Source: Rubripirellula lacrimiformis (GTDB taxonomy: Bacteria; Planctomycetota; Planctomycetia; Pirellulales; Pirellulaceae). From it: 64,000 bases of DNA. The notes beneath the pieces are model-generated. The model did no database searches. It saw nothing but the letters and a program-made list of their open reading frames with translations, and was not told where the DNA came from. Shown here piece after piece: positions 55,349-64,000 of this stretch (the stretch's first letter is position 1; every line of letters starts with the position of its first letter). The stretch spans positions 868,001-932,000 of the forward strand of contig NZ_CP036525.1 of NCBI RefSeq assembly GCF_007741535.1. Reading direction: 5' to 3'. Position numbers and translations under genes: made by a program.

Positions 55349-55987
55349 GCGGGCACGTTTGGGGGGGCGGGAGTGTCGATCAAGGTCGCTGGCAGCAGTT
55401 TATACCGGTCGCAACGAATTCGCCACGCGCACAGCCCGGGGAATGCAAAACACCCGGAACTTTGGCTGCCTTTGCCCAGTCATCAAAGTCTAGCAACAGC
55501 CCGAAAATCTCCCAGAACACTGATTAGATCCCGCCCCTACGTCGATACCGTTAGTGACTCGCAGTTCACAATTCCCCGGCTCGTGGCCGACGGAAGTGGG
55601 AAGTGCGAAGGACCCAGAGACAAAGGCGTTGACAATGGATGTCACCGTCTTGTCATGTCGGGTGAAGAATCAGCGACTTCCTAGCCAGTGACCAGCGGCG
55701 ACTTCCAAGCGGGCGAAAGCCTGACGAAAAGACGCCAATCGGAACCAGGGCTGGGGGGGGTGATGAAGAAGATTGAGGGAACTGAACGAAGTCGGCGGGC
55801 CGGGTGTCCGCACCCGGCACGTTAGTGTTCCCGAGAGTTGGATTGGGGGGTGTTCGGCGGCGACTTCGTCCACCGAATGGTTCCCCGGCTCTGGTCTTTC
55901 GAATATCGCCCGGATCAAAAGTCTTGATGCCTTCCGGCATGACGAATACCTACCGCACAGATATGAGTTTAGGGAGACGTGGCTCCA
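55349..55987. other. Noncoding region upstream of the Cys-rich gene
   Basis: 639 bp without a convincing gene. A GGGAG at 55972-55976 is the likely ribosome site of the downstream gene. A TTGACA near 55629 has no matching -10 box. Runs of G (8) near 55755 are notable. No RNA or repeat was recognised. Confidence 0.4.
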
Positions 55988-56941
55988 ATGAAGCGGACTA
56001 TCATGACTTTGACCATGGTTCTTGGCTGTACTTTATGTACCCAGAGCTTTGGATTTGACCTTCTGGATCGTATGCTCGGAATCAAGGGCTGCGGCAGTGC
56101 TGCCAGCTGCTGTGATACCGGTTGCGACATCCCATCGTGTGCAGTGGAGCCGAATTGCGGCTGCGAAGCACCATCCTGTGACACCGGTTGCAACAGCTGC
56201 GACAAGGGTTGCGGACTGTTGGGCAAGCTGCACGCCAAAAGCTGCCTCAGCGAGCCAAACTGTGGCTGCGAAGCACCAGCTTGTGGTTGCGAAGTGCCAT
56301 CCTGCGACACCGGCTGCAACAGCTGTGACAAAGGCTGTGGACTGTTGGGCAAACTGCACGCCAAAAGCTGCCTGAGCGAGCCGACCTGCGGCTGCGAAGC
56401 ACCTACTTGTGGCTGCGAAGCTCCTGCACCTTGCGGTTGCGAATCCGTTCCTTCCTGCGACAGTGGCTGTGGCTGCTCGACCAAGAAGTGTGGATTGCTG
56501 TCGAAGATGTTCTCGTGCAACAAAGGTTGCGACGCTGGCTGTGACAGCAGCTGTGGCGGATGTGCCATCGAACCGTCTTGCGGTTTCGAAGTTGCATCTT
56601 GCGACAGTGGTTGCGGTTGCTCGGCACCTAAGTGCAAGATCGGCAACGGCCAACTGCTGAGCCGCTTGTTCGGCAACCTGGGCCACAAGGGTTGTGGCTG
56701 CGACAGCGGCTGTGACGCTGGCTGTGGTTGCTCGGCTGAACCTACCTGCGGCATCGACGCACCTTGCGGTTGCTCGGCTCCTGCATCGTCCTGCGGTTGC
56801 TCCGGTGGAATGCAATCCGCACCAGTCGCAGCTCCTCACATGGACGCTGCTCCTATGCCTCCGGCCCCTATCGTGGACCCGAGTGCAAGCGTGACACAAA
56901 AGCGTCGCGTCGTTCAGGCCAGTGCCGTCTTCACCCGCTGA
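55988..56941 (+). CDS. Exported cysteine-rich repeat protein
   Basis: A 317-residue protein with a short signal peptide (TIMTLTMVLGCTLCTQSFGF). The mature part has about one Cys per five residues in patterns such as CGCEAPSCDTGCNSCDKGC and CDSGCGCS. A 42-residue block (with GLLGKLHAKSCLSEP) occurs twice in a row. The Cys density, Gly, and export suggest a disulfide-linked wall or surface component; cysteine-rich proteinaceous envelopes are known in planctomycetes, but this protein's role is inference. The ATG at 55988 is preferred over a GTG at 55979 because the ribosome site spacing is better. The C-terminus (about 270-317) is Ala/Pro-rich. Confidence 0.85.
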   Translation: MKRTIMTLTMVLGCTLCTQSFGFDLLDRMLGIKGCGSAASCCDTGCDIPSCAVEPNCGCEAPSCDTGCNSCDKGCGLLGKLHAKSCLSEPNCGCEAPACGCEVPSCDTGCNSCDKGCGLLGKLHAKSCLSEPTCGCEAPTCGCEAPAPCGCESVPSCDSGCGCSTKKCGLLSKMFSCNKGCDAGCDSSCGGCAIEPSCGFEVASCDSGCGCSAPKCKIGNGQLLSRLFGNLGHKGCGCDSGCDAGCGCSAEPTCGIDAPCGCSAPASSCGCSGGMQSAPVAAPHMDAAPMPPAPIVDPSASVTQKRRVVQASAVFTR

Positions 56942-56990
56942 TAAAGCGAAGTGAAGGTCCACTGATCACCTATTAAGACGTGACGTGCCA

Positions 56991-57031
56991 AAACGGCCTG
57001 CCGGGGGAAACCCTGGCGGGCCGTTTTTTTT
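56991..57031 (+). terminator. Strong intrinsic terminator after the Cys-rich gene
   Basis: AAACGGCCTGCCGGG pairs with CCTGGCGGGCCGTTT around a short purine loop, followed by T residues to 57031. One of the best terminators in the window, consistent with a highly expressed gene. Confidence 0.9.
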
Positions 57032-57463
57032 GTACCCCCCGACAGTGCTTTCTAGCACCCAGCGGTCGATTCTGCCGCATGATGCCGACCACTGGTCCAC
57101 ACGCACCTGAAGTACCGCCGTCGCAATCCGCAGCAGCGTTTCGCTTGGTCCGGACGGCATCCCAGTGCTGAAACACTCGGCCCTGATGGGCACGCGGCTC
57201 AAAGACCCGGACGTCAACCAGACCTGAAATGGCTGTCCTGGCCTTCCCGGTTCGCCCCCATTGAATCGCAAGTCCGGGCTTCTGGCCGCTTTCGGGTTCC
57301 GGCGTCTTGTCCCACGGCAATCCGTCCGATCGATCCCTGCCAGCCGCCAACCGCTAGCCGCTAGCCGCCAGCCGTTGGGCGAAGTCCGACGTTGACCTCG
57401 CGGCCCGGTTTCCTGTACCGATAAAGATGATCGTTTCCGCCTCTTGCACTCGGATCGTCGTCG
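57032..57463. other. Intergenic region upstream of lpxB
   Basis: 432 bp with no convincing gene. A short degenerate repeat of CCGCTAGC / CCGCCAGC type lies near 57345-57375. Reverse-strand open frames here continue antisense into lpxB and are shadows. Confidence 0.4.
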
Positions 57464-58795
57464 ATGTCTCCGCAGCCTAAAAATATCTTCTTCTCCGTCG
57501 GCGAGCCAAGTGGAGACCAGCATGCCGCGCGGTTGGTGGAAAGCCTCCGTCGACTCGATCCGAGCATTCGGATGCAAGGGTTCGGAGGCCAATCGATGCA
57601 GGCCGCCGGATGCCAAATCGATCTGGATCTGACCCAACATGCCGTGGTCGGGCTGTTGGAAGTGCTGCCCAAATTACGGCAGTTCTTCGCCTTTGCCGAC
57701 CAGGCCGAAGAAGTCTTTCAGGGCGGCGATGTGGATGCCGTCGTGCTGGTCGATTTCCCCGGATTCAATTGGCACATCGCCAAACGAGCCAAACGGTACG
57801 ATATCCCTGTCTACTACTATTGCCCCCCGCAACTGTGGGCGTGGGGCGGATGGCGAACCCGGAAGATGCGACGGACGGTGGACCATGTCTTGGCTGTCCT
57901 GCCGGTCGAGGAAAAATACTTTTCGGCTGCCGGCATCCCGTCGACCTATGTCGGCCACCCGTTCTTTGATGCGGTCCATCAATCGCCGCTGGACCAACAA
58001 TTGATGGGCCGACTGAAACAGTCGCGAACCACCAACGGTTCTCTGGTCGCCGTGCTGCCGGGGTCTCGCGACCACGAAGTCCACCGCAATTGGCCGATGA
58101 TGTTGGAATCCATCCGGCGCTTGCACCAAAAACACCCCAAAACCAAGTTCTTGGTGGCCTCCTATCGCGATCGACAGTGTCTGTGGTGCCGTGATCAGTT
58201 GACCGGGGATGACTCGGGGCTGCCGATCGAATTTTTCGTCGATCGCACCAGCGAAGTGATCGAAGTGGCCGACTGTGCGATGATGGTCAGCGGAAGCGTG
58301 TCGCTAGAACTGATGGCGCGGCGGACTCCGGCGACCGTGGTCTACCGGGTTGGCCGATTCCTTTACACCGTCGGCCGGCTATTGGTGCAAACCAAGAGCT
58401 TGACGCTGCCGAATCTGATGAGCGACCGGTCGATTTTTCCTGAAATGGTGTCGGTCGGATCCGAAGAACCTGCGATCGAATTCTTGACCGCTTCGATCGA
58501 CGCGATGATCGGCGATTCGTTCTATTATCAGTCCGTTTTGCGGCAAATGGATGAACTGAACGCCTTGCATGCCCGCCCGGGAGCCTCCGATCGGGCGGCC
58601 CAGTGGATCACCGACACTCTGGCAGGCAAGGACATGGACGCTGGTACAGCAAGCCATGCCGATGCGGCGTCGGATCCGGGGCGTCGCGACAAAATCAGCG
58701 GGGCCAAGCTGGCAGACCTGCCGCACCACGGGATCGAGCCTGCATCGCAGCCGGTAACCGATCGCCGTGGGGACGAATTTCGACGGGCTGCCTGA
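57464..58795 (+). CDS. lpxB: Lipid-A-disaccharide synthase
   Basis: A 443-residue GT19 enzyme, LpxB, that joins UDP-2,3-diacylglucosamine and 2,3-diacylglucosamine-1-phosphate at the inner membrane. Family segments: FFSVGEPSGDQHAARLVESLR, GFGGQSMQAAGC, VVGLLEVLPKL, VVLVDFPGFNWHIAK, YYYCPPQLWAWGGWR, LPVEEKYF, YVGHPFFD and VLPGSRDHEV, with SGSVSLELMARRTPATVVYRV near the C-terminus. The last 60 residues are a polar, low-complexity tail not typical of the family. It implies lipid A and therefore an outer membrane in this organism. Confidence 0.93.
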   Translation: MSPQPKNIFFSVGEPSGDQHAARLVESLRRLDPSIRMQGFGGQSMQAAGCQIDLDLTQHAVVGLLEVLPKLRQFFAFADQAEEVFQGGDVDAVVLVDFPGFNWHIAKRAKRYDIPVYYYCPPQLWAWGGWRTRKMRRTVDHVLAVLPVEEKYFSAAGIPSTYVGHPFFDAVHQSPLDQQLMGRLKQSRTTNGSLVAVLPGSRDHEVHRNWPMMLESIRRLHQKHPKTKFLVASYRDRQCLWCRDQLTGDDSGLPIEFFVDRTSEVIEVADCAMMVSGSVSLELMARRTPATVVYRVGRFLYTVGRLLVQTKSLTLPNLMSDRSIFPEMVSVGSEEPAIEFLTASIDAMIGDSFYYQSVLRQMDELNALHARPGASDRAAQWITDTLAGKDMDAGTASHADAASDPGRRDKISGAKLADLPHHGIEPASQPVTDRRGDEFRRAA

Positions 58796-58900
58796 TTTGC
58801 GGCAAACATTTTGCGGCGGTACTGCGTAGCATCCACGACGGGTGTCTCGACGTTCGAGTGTGCCCAGCACCGTACCCCCTGTTTCGGTTTTGACGCACCC

Positions 58901-59689
58901 ATGACCGTGGATCCGAGTACCGATTCCGTTCCATCATCCGGGGATGCCGCCTCCGAGAATGCCGACAAGTTGAACACCGTGCCGCAGATGCGCGCCGAGA
59001 CTGGTTTCGAGGAAATCGAAGCGGTCGCGCCGCTGCGTTTTTCCGGCTACATCTGCCTGCTGCTGGGAATTCTCAGCGCGTCGGCGATGTTGGGGATCGG
59101 CGCTTTGGTGGTCCCTGTGATCGCGATCTTCTTCGGTGCCTTTGCACTGCGACCCACCGGTGGTGGCAAAGCCTACGGCATCCTGCCCGCAAAGATCGGC
59201 CTGGTGCTTGCGATTGGATTCGGGGTCTGTGGCTACGCGATGCCGTGGATGAAGACCGCCACTTTGGGATCCCAGGCCAAGCAGTACACGCGGCAGTACA
59301 TGGAAGTGATCGCTCGCGATATGGACCCGCTGGGGATCGAGTTGGGCAAAAGTTTCAACAATCGGTTCAGCGAATCGATGCCGCTGGAAGACTTCTATCA
59401 AGAAGGCAGCGAAGGGACTCAGCAGACGATGGATGAGTTCCAACAGAATGGTGCTCACAACGCCATGCGGCGCCTCGGTCCCGATGCCGACTGGCAACTC
59501 GATCGGCCCATTCGTGTCTACAAACAGTATGGGATTGATCGCGCCGAAGTGGTCTGGAAGTCGGCCGACACCGGCGACAAGGTCCAGTTTTTTATGCAGT
59601 ACCTGATCGATGGCGATGACGTCGCCCAGTGGCATGTCGAAGTCGTGCAGATCTATCGCGAGCGTCTGGTGGCCGAGTCGATCCTGTAA
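58901..59689 (+). CDS. Membrane protein with three hydrophobic segments
   Basis: A 262-residue protein from the ATG at 58901 (the frame is open back to 58811). A polar N-terminus of 45 residues precedes hydrophobic segments about 48-64, 66-84 and 96-116, resembling DUF4190-type hairpins with the Gly-rich GGGKAYG between. The C-terminal 145 residues are soluble and end in a beta-rich part (DKVQFFMQYLIDGDDVAQWHVEVVQIYRERL). I do not recognise the family. It follows lpxB by 105 bp on the same strand. Confidence 0.7.
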   Translation: MTVDPSTDSVPSSGDAASENADKLNTVPQMRAETGFEEIEAVAPLRFSGYICLLLGILSASAMLGIGALVVPVIAIFFGAFALRPTGGGKAYGILPAKIGLVLAIGFGVCGYAMPWMKTATLGSQAKQYTRQYMEVIARDMDPLGIELGKSFNNRFSESMPLEDFYQEGSEGTQQTMDEFQQNGAHNAMRRLGPDADWQLDRPIRVYKQYGIDRAEVVWKSADTGDKVQFFMQYLIDGDDVAQWHVEVVQIYRERLVAESIL

Positions 59690-59725
59690 TCGTTGCCGAG
59701 GCGGTATCGGTTGCAGCAGCCCCCA

Positions 59726-59751
59726 GGATGGATGCATAGGATGGATGCATA
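59726..59751. repeat. 13-bp direct repeat
   Basis: AGGATGGATGCAT occurs twice in tandem immediately next to the terminator of the reverse-strand DUF1559 gene. Short and isolated. Confidence 0.7.
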
Positions 59752-59794
59752 AAAAAACAGCGTTCCCGATTCGTGTGAATCAGCAAACGCTGTT
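59750..59794 (-). terminator. Intrinsic terminator of the second DUF1559 gene
   Basis: On the reverse strand AACAGCG ... CGCTGTT forms the outer stem, with GATTC and GAATC pairing inside, followed by seven T. It lies 31 bp after the DUF1559 stop. Confidence 0.85.
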
Positions 59795-59824
59795 GTCGTT
59801 TCAATCGATGGCTGTCGCCGATGG

Positions 59825-60997
59825 CTACGGCACAGCCACAATTTCGCCGCTGGCACGAGTTCCCATCGCACCCCACAGCCCATAGGGACTGGCTGATCCC
59901 CGCGGTGTGTTGCTGGTGTTGACCGGCCACGCGGGTGTGTTGCGGCTTCGGTCCCCGGTGTCGATCGAACTGGTGATGAACTTGATCGCTCCGTCGCCCA
60001 TCAGCACGTGAGCACCGCCGGGGTGCCGACTGCCCATCGTCACCATGGCATCGGATCCGTCACCGGCCCATGAACAGCTAACGCCGTTGGGCGGATTGAT
60101 CGTGGTCACGCTGGTCATCACGGGGCGCCCATCGCACCATCGGAGGCCCTTGTTTTGAGACGCTTCCCAGCTGTTGGTGTTGGTTCCCTCGGCGTGGAAT
60201 TTGGGACGCAGCGGATCGACCGTGTCATCACAAATATTGGGAGTCAGGAAGAATTGCGCGTCGCTGCCACGGTTGACCACGGCGCCTGCCACTTCGCGAT
60301 TGCCATTGTCGACGACGATCTCGCCACACGCGATGGTGTTGCTCAACCCGTCAAGGACGTCGCGGAAGCCCACGGCAGTTCGCGACTGAAAGAAGCCGCG
60401 ATTGAATGAACCGATCCGCGCCGGTGTGCACCAACCCATCGGTTCGCCCCATTCGTCCAAACACGAATGGTTGTTGCTGGCCACGCCGTCACCGATGCAG
60501 GCCGCATAGTTCGTATAGGCTTCGGTGTTGGTGGTGCTGACCGCTGGGTCACTGGGACAGCGATAGGTACCGATCTGGGTCATCCATGGGGTGTATTCGC
60601 GGTGCCACGGCACAGGTCCCATCGCTGGGAATGGTGGAGTCCGCGCCGATCCGTTGTGATTGACCGCGCGAGGGTTCGAGATCTGTTCCCACACGCCCTG
60701 CTGTTCGATGAACGGTGTCATCCCGACCAAATAGCTGAGCAAGTACCGGTTGCTGTATGTCGAGTCGGTTCCGTAGGTGCCCCCGCTCTGCATCATGTTC
60801 TTGTTGAACGCAGAGTGGTAATTGTGAAGTCCCAAGCCAATTTGCTTGAAATTATTGCTGCAGCTCATGCGCCGCGCCGCCTCGCGTGCCGCCTGAACGG
60901 CGGGTAGCAATAGCCCGACCAGGACCCCGATGATGGCAATCACCACCAGAAGCTCGACCAGCGTAAATGCCGATCGAGTCTTCATTTTTGAAAACAT
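59825..60997 (-). CDS. DUF1559 prepilin-like protein (second copy)
   Basis: A 390-residue protein from the ATG at 60995-60997, which has GGAGG 8 bases upstream. The N-terminus is MFSKMKTRSAFTLVELLVV and IAIIGVLVGLLLPAVQAAR; note Ala in place of the Gly usually preceding FTLVE at the prepilin cleavage site. The body matches DUF1559 (MSCSNNFKQIGLGLHNYHSAF, YRCPSDPAV, FRDVLDGLSNTIACGE, HPGGAHVLMGDGAIKFITSSID, YGLWGAMGTRASGE). It is about as similar in plan to the copy at 30059 as members of the same subfamily. A small lipoprotein gene lies just upstream on the same strand. Confidence 0.92.
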   Translation of the reverse strand: MFSKMKTRSAFTLVELLVVIAIIGVLVGLLLPAVQAAREAARRMSCSNNFKQIGLGLHNYHSAFNKNMMQSGGTYGTDSTYSNRYLLSYLVGMTPFIEQQGVWEQISNPRAVNHNGSARTPPFPAMGPVPWHREYTPWMTQIGTYRCPSDPAVSTTNTEAYTNYAACIGDGVASNNHSCLDEWGEPMGWCTPARIGSFNRGFFQSRTAVGFRDVLDGLSNTIACGEIVVDNGNREVAGAVVNRGSDAQFFLTPNICDDTVDPLRPKFHAEGTNTNSWEASQNKGLRWCDGRPVMTSVTTINPPNGVSCSWAGDGSDAMVTMGSRHPGGAHVLMGDGAIKFITSSIDTGDRSRNTPAWPVNTSNTPRGSASPYGLWGAMGTRASGEIVAVP

Positions 60998-61084
60998 AGG
61001 ATGTGCCTCCGAAGAAGAAAAAATAACATGACACAGCAAATTGCATGTGTCTTTGATGCCGGCTTTGATGCCCCACGCTGCCGA

Positions 61085-61261
61085 CTAGCGACTGCCCGAA
61101 TCCGCTTTGTATTGCTCTTCCATCGATTTCATCTGGTCTTCACTGAAGACCTTCGAATCGTCGACGCCGGAAACCGTCACTTCGTTGTTCGGCCCACCGC
61201 AACCAGCGGTAAAAAACAGTGGCAAAAGTGCCAGCGAGAGGATGCAAAAAATCTGTCGCAT
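61085..61261 (-). CDS. Small lipoprotein next to DUF1559
   Basis: A 58-residue predicted lipoprotein from the ATG at 61259-61261, preceded by AAGGA about 9 bases upstream. The signal MRQIFCILSLALLPLFFTAGC ends in a lipobox-like TAGC; the mature part is short and charged (DDSKVFSEDQMKSMEEQYKADSG). It lies 87 bp upstream of the DUF1559 start. The lipoprotein at 29023 has the same relationship to the other DUF1559 gene. Confidence 0.75.
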   Translation of the reverse strand: MRQIFCILSLALLPLFFTAGCGGPNNEVTVSGVDDSKVFSEDQMKSMEEQYKADSGSR

Positions 61262-61494
61262 TTCAGAGTCCTTAGCAGTTAGCAAGGAGGAAGTGTGTGT
61301 AATATCACATGAGTGATGCAAAAACGCGCATCTGTCTTCAATCGAAGATACCAGCGTTCCAACACGGTTTCCAGCATTGAATGTCGGGAAATTGCCAAAA
61401 ACTTCACGTTCAGGTGTTGATTCGGGTTGGGAAACCGCGGTTCAGATCTTATTTGCTTTGTGGTTGTTTAGCAAATGGCGAAAGCACTGCTTCG

Positions 61495-64000
61495 CTATCG
61501 GCGGGCGGGGGGAAGCGGCGTCGGCGCTTGCCCCTGGACCCACAGGTAGTCGCGGTCAGCGACCAGATCGTCGATCGATTGGCTGTGGCCGTTGGGCCAC
61601 ACCACTTCGGCGCGATCCACCTTCGCCGCACCGCCGATCCCGAAATGCAAACAGGGTTCGGCGGAACATTGATATCCGTTGCCGGCCAGCCGCTGATGAG
61701 ATCGGGTCTGTTCGTCGATCGAAATTTGCACGGTGGTTCCGACCGCGTCCCGGTGCGTTTCGGTGGCGATCAGAAAGAAGCGAACGGATCGACTTGAATC
61801 GTTTGCCTTCTCCTTTGCCGGTTCGGACTCTTGCAGGTGCGATCCCAAATCGCCAACCGATGATCGATTCATCAGCAGCGAAACAGGGTCGTACAGGTGG
61901 GTTACCAGCATGTCGACGCGCCGATCGCGGTCGGCATCCACGGTGACCAGGGCACGGCCGAGCCGCATCGATTGGAAGTACGGTCCCACGGATTCAGGAT
62001 CTGCCAGGACGAAGTGCATTGCCGAATCACGCTGGAACAACTGCATCGGCATCCGATAGGCCAGCCCGTCGGACGAAAAGTCATCGACGTTCCCGTTTGC
62101 TACCGCGAGCTCCAGTGTGCCGTTGTTGTCGGCGTCGATCCACTGCGTTCCGAAGCCCAGCATCGCGTTGGTGGAATCGACCATCTGTGACGCGGCGGTT
62201 CGGTCTGCCCAGACCCCCGGTTGGGTTTGCAGGTACAGCGTGTTGTAGTCGTCGGTGAAGTGCGTCAGATAGAAATCGATATCGCCGTCGTTGTCTGCGT
62301 CATCGGCCGCGATTCCCATCGATGCTTGCGAAACCGATCTGGCGTTGAACGCCAACCCTCGCGCCGCCGCCTGTTCGACCAGGTGAAAATCCGGCTGCCG
62401 ATCACCTGGGTTGGGGTGCAAGTTCGCGGACCAAAAATGATTCGCGGTCATGTCGTTGGAAACGTAGATATCCATGCCGGGGTTTTCGTCCAACATGCCG
62501 GCGACCAATCCCAGTCCGCGACCGGGCCGCGACGTTGTCAGCCAGGTTTCGCTAGCGTCTGCAAAGCTGCCGTCCCCCAGTCCACGCCACACGCGATCCG
62601 CTTGGGCGGGAAAGACCAGTGGTCCACACGACCGGTGGACGGTGCTGTTGTGGGGGAAACATTTTTCATCGATCACATCGGTGCCGCCGATGTAGTTGAC
62701 CGCAAACAAATCGGCAATCGAATCGCCATCCAGATCCGCGATCGCCAACGAAGACGTCCAGGTTTCCCCGTCGATTCCAGATGCCACGGTGACGTCGTCA
62801 AAGGTTCCATCGCCATTGTTACGGAGCAAGCGATTGGTCCCGAAATTGCCAACCCAAAGGTCTGGGAACCCGTCGCTGTTGTAATCCCCGACGGCGATCC
62901 CCTGGGTGTACCCGGTTTCGCTGGTGCCCGAATGGTCCGTGACATCGACGTACTGACCCGTTTGGTTTCGCCACAATCGATTGGGCGACGAATTCGATTG
63001 CAAAGGATCTCCGTCGGCGGCGGTCAGGTAAAAGTCGGGCCAACCGTCCAGGTCATAATCGATCACGCCAATGCCGCCGGTGTTGGATTGATAGATCCAT
63101 AGGCTGCCTTCGCCGGTTTCGCTGCCGCGGATTCGGCAAGTGTGTTTCAGTTGACGTTGATCGGCTTCGTCGGCAAACCGAATGGTGCTAGCGGCGAAGG
63201 GCGATGAAAGAGGGGATGATGATCTCGGCTGCTCCGGTGCAATCGTGTGCAGTGGGTCCCATGACGGCATGGGGAACTGGCTGGTGTCGATTGCCGCGGC
63301 GATCTGTGAATCGGATGTTTGCCACGGTGTCTGTCCAGACATCGTGCCGCGGATTTGGTCGAACACACTTCGTGCATTCGGGCTGGGATCCTGGGTCATC
63401 ATGACTGCGATTCTGGCCCAAGTCGCCGCTTCCCACACTCGCCCCAGGTCGTTCATCGATTCGGCGATCAGCACGGCGGCCCGTTGGGAATGATTGCGCC
63501 AAGAGAACAGCGATTCCACATTGTCACGCAATTGAGTGATCTTCTCCGCCCGGCCCAGCGCTCGTCGTGCATCATCGCTGCGTCCCAGTTCGGCGAGGCA
63601 GGTTCCCAAACGGTTCAACGCTTCGCCGTCGTTGGGATAGATGGTGGATGCGACCGAAAAGGCTTTGGCGGCTGCTTGGATTTTTCCGTGCTGTTGGGAC
63701 CAGATGCCGGCCGCCATCCAATACTGGAAGTCGGATTCGATGTTGGGAGGGACCGAGGCCGCCCAGCGGGCGACCGATTCTTCGTCACCGATTTCGACCA
63801 ACACGCGGCCCAGGTATCCCCAGGCTTCGACAAAGTCGGGTTGTTGGTCGCATAGTGGGTCCAGCAAATCGCGAGCTTCGTTCCACTGCTGGGTGTACGC
63901 CAAGGTGCTGGCCAGGGCGAAGTTTGGCAACAGAATGTTGGGATGTTTTTTTAACGCATACTCGCAAATCGCGGCATCGGTTTGAGGCCGATTTAGATCG
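61495..64000 (-). CDS. TPR plus FG-GAP/ASPIC-UnbV protein, 5' end outside the window
   Basis: A reverse-strand frame still open at the right edge (residues DLNRPQTDAAICEYALKKHP before position 63930), so the start is missing; at least 835 residues are present. The N-terminal part has tetratricopeptide helices (DLLDPLCDQQPDFVEAWGYLGRVLVEIGD and LGTCLAELGRSDDARRALGRA). From about residue 270 come FG-GAP/VCBS repeats with Asp-rich calcium loops (DYDLDGWPDFYL, DYNSDGFPDLWVGNFG, DLDGDSIADLFAVNY, DADNDGDIDFYLTHF). The C-terminus is an ASPIC/UnbV domain (GIGGAAKVDRAEVVWPNGHSQ). The family is common in planctomycetes; role unknown. Confidence 0.87.
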   Translation of the reverse strand, partial: DLNRPQTDAAICEYALKKHPNILLPNFALASTLAYTQQWNEARDLLDPLCDQQPDFVEAWGYLGRVLVEIGDEESVARWAASVPPNIESDFQYWMAAGIWSQQHGKIQAAAKAFSVASTIYPNDGEALNRLGTCLAELGRSDDARRALGRAEKITQLRDNVESLFSWRNHSQRAAVLIAESMNDLGRVWEAATWARIAVMMTQDPSPNARSVFDQIRGTMSGQTPWQTSDSQIAAAIDTSQFPMPSWDPLHTIAPEQPRSSSPLSSPFAASTIRFADEADQRQLKHTCRIRGSETGEGSLWIYQSNTGGIGVIDYDLDGWPDFYLTAADGDPLQSNSSPNRLWRNQTGQYVDVTDHSGTSETGYTQGIAVGDYNSDGFPDLWVGNFGTNRLLRNNGDGTFDDVTVASGIDGETWTSSLAIADLDGDSIADLFAVNYIGGTDVIDEKCFPHNSTVHRSCGPLVFPAQADRVWRGLGDGSFADASETWLTTSRPGRGLGLVAGMLDENPGMDIYVSNDMTANHFWSANLHPNPGDRQPDFHLVEQAAARGLAFNARSVSQASMGIAADDADNDGDIDFYLTHFTDDYNTLYLQTQPGVWADRTAASQMVDSTNAMLGFGTQWIDADNNGTLELAVANGNVDDFSSDGLAYRMPMQLFQRDSAMHFVLADPESVGPYFQSMRLGRALVTVDADRDRRVDMLVTHLYDPVSLLMNRSSVGDLGSHLQESEPAKEKANDSSRSVRFFLIATETHRDAVGTTVQISIDEQTRSHQRLAGNGYQCSAEPCLHFGIGGAAKVDRAEVVWPNGHSQSIDDLVADRDYLWVQGQAPTPLPPARR

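Noticed and set aside
54941-55684. 247-codon forward frame antisense to the cupin gene
   Set aside because: The opposite strand has clear cupin metal motifs, and the forward frame has none and is codon-poor.
56033-56962. Long reverse-strand frames opposite the Cys-rich gene
   Set aside because: They are shadows caused by Cys and Gly codon repeats (Ala, Thr and Gln in the reverse frames) with no signal or motif.

Overview
The window looks like chromosome of a planctomycete of the Pirellulales (Rhodopirellula-like). The evidence is the set of planctomycete-typical families: a PSCyt1/DUF1549/DUF1553 cytochrome-type protein paired with a DUF1501 protein, two DUF1559 prepilin-like proteins, a ThuA-DUF1080 fusion, an FG-GAP/ASPIC-UnbV protein, two PQQ-type beta-propellers and a cysteine-rich repeat protein. 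LpxB and a Wza-like exporter point to an outer membrane and exported polysaccharide. No rRNA or tRNA gene was recognised.

Layout. 0-2.1 kb: reverse-strand tetrapyrrole/cofactor genes (mobA fragment, carboxymuconolactone decarboxylase-like gene, cobA-hemD fusion). 2.2-4.9 kb: rpsT, an LL-diaminopimelate aminotransferase and a soluble histidine kinase. 4.9-13.8 kb: a glycogen/sugar block on the reverse strand (GH57 glucanotransferase, galT, glgA), split by a long repeat array that itself carries an IS1182-like insertion. 14.2-20.4 kb: a receptor-like pseudokinase, a CDP-paratose-epimerase-like enzyme and an overlapping HD-GYP/PilZ-like pair. 20.5-21.7 kb: second repeat array. 21.8-31.3 kb: methyltransferase-hemB, the cytochrome-type/DUF1501 pair, a small lipoprotein and a DUF1559 protein. 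31.5-42.4 kb: ThuA-DUF1080, TPR protein plus polysaccharide exporter, FAD oxidoreductase, beta-CASP nuclease, small conserved-looking protein, M14 peptidase. 42.5-43.8 kb: third repeat array, bracketed by REP-like palindromes. 43.9-49.6 kb: GDPD, a type II fatty-acid/polyketide-like cluster (FabZ, long ACP, FabA/Z-like dehydratase, FabF), DMT transporter and pseudo-receiver. 49.8-64 kb: PQQ propellers, cupin, Cys-rich protein, lpxB, membrane protein, second DUF1559/lipoprotein pair and a truncated TPR/FG-GAP protein.

The most unusual content is a repeat family present 45 times in three intergenic arrays (21, 12 and 12 units). Each 71-73 bp unit divides, with no base left over, into a 13-bp outer stem enclosing three hairpins: 3-bp stem/3-nt loop, 7-bp stem with a 12-15-nt loop, and 3-bp stem/3-nt loop. 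That is a potential cloverleaf or four-way junction in RNA or extruded DNA. Units are separated by 31-33 bp linkers that are conserved within an array and differ between arrays, so this is not a CRISPR. I do not recognise it as a named family. Many open frames run through the arrays, but the period shifts frame and they do not look like genes.

Functional links that can be inferred: hemB, cobA-hemD and mobA serve tetrapyrrole and molybdenum cofactors; GH57, GlgA and GalT serve glucan and sugar-nucleotide metabolism; HD-GYP plus PilZ-like proteins suggest cyclic-di-GMP turnover and sensing; the Fab-like cluster suggests a dedicated acyl chain, with no ketoreductase or acyltransferase visible here.
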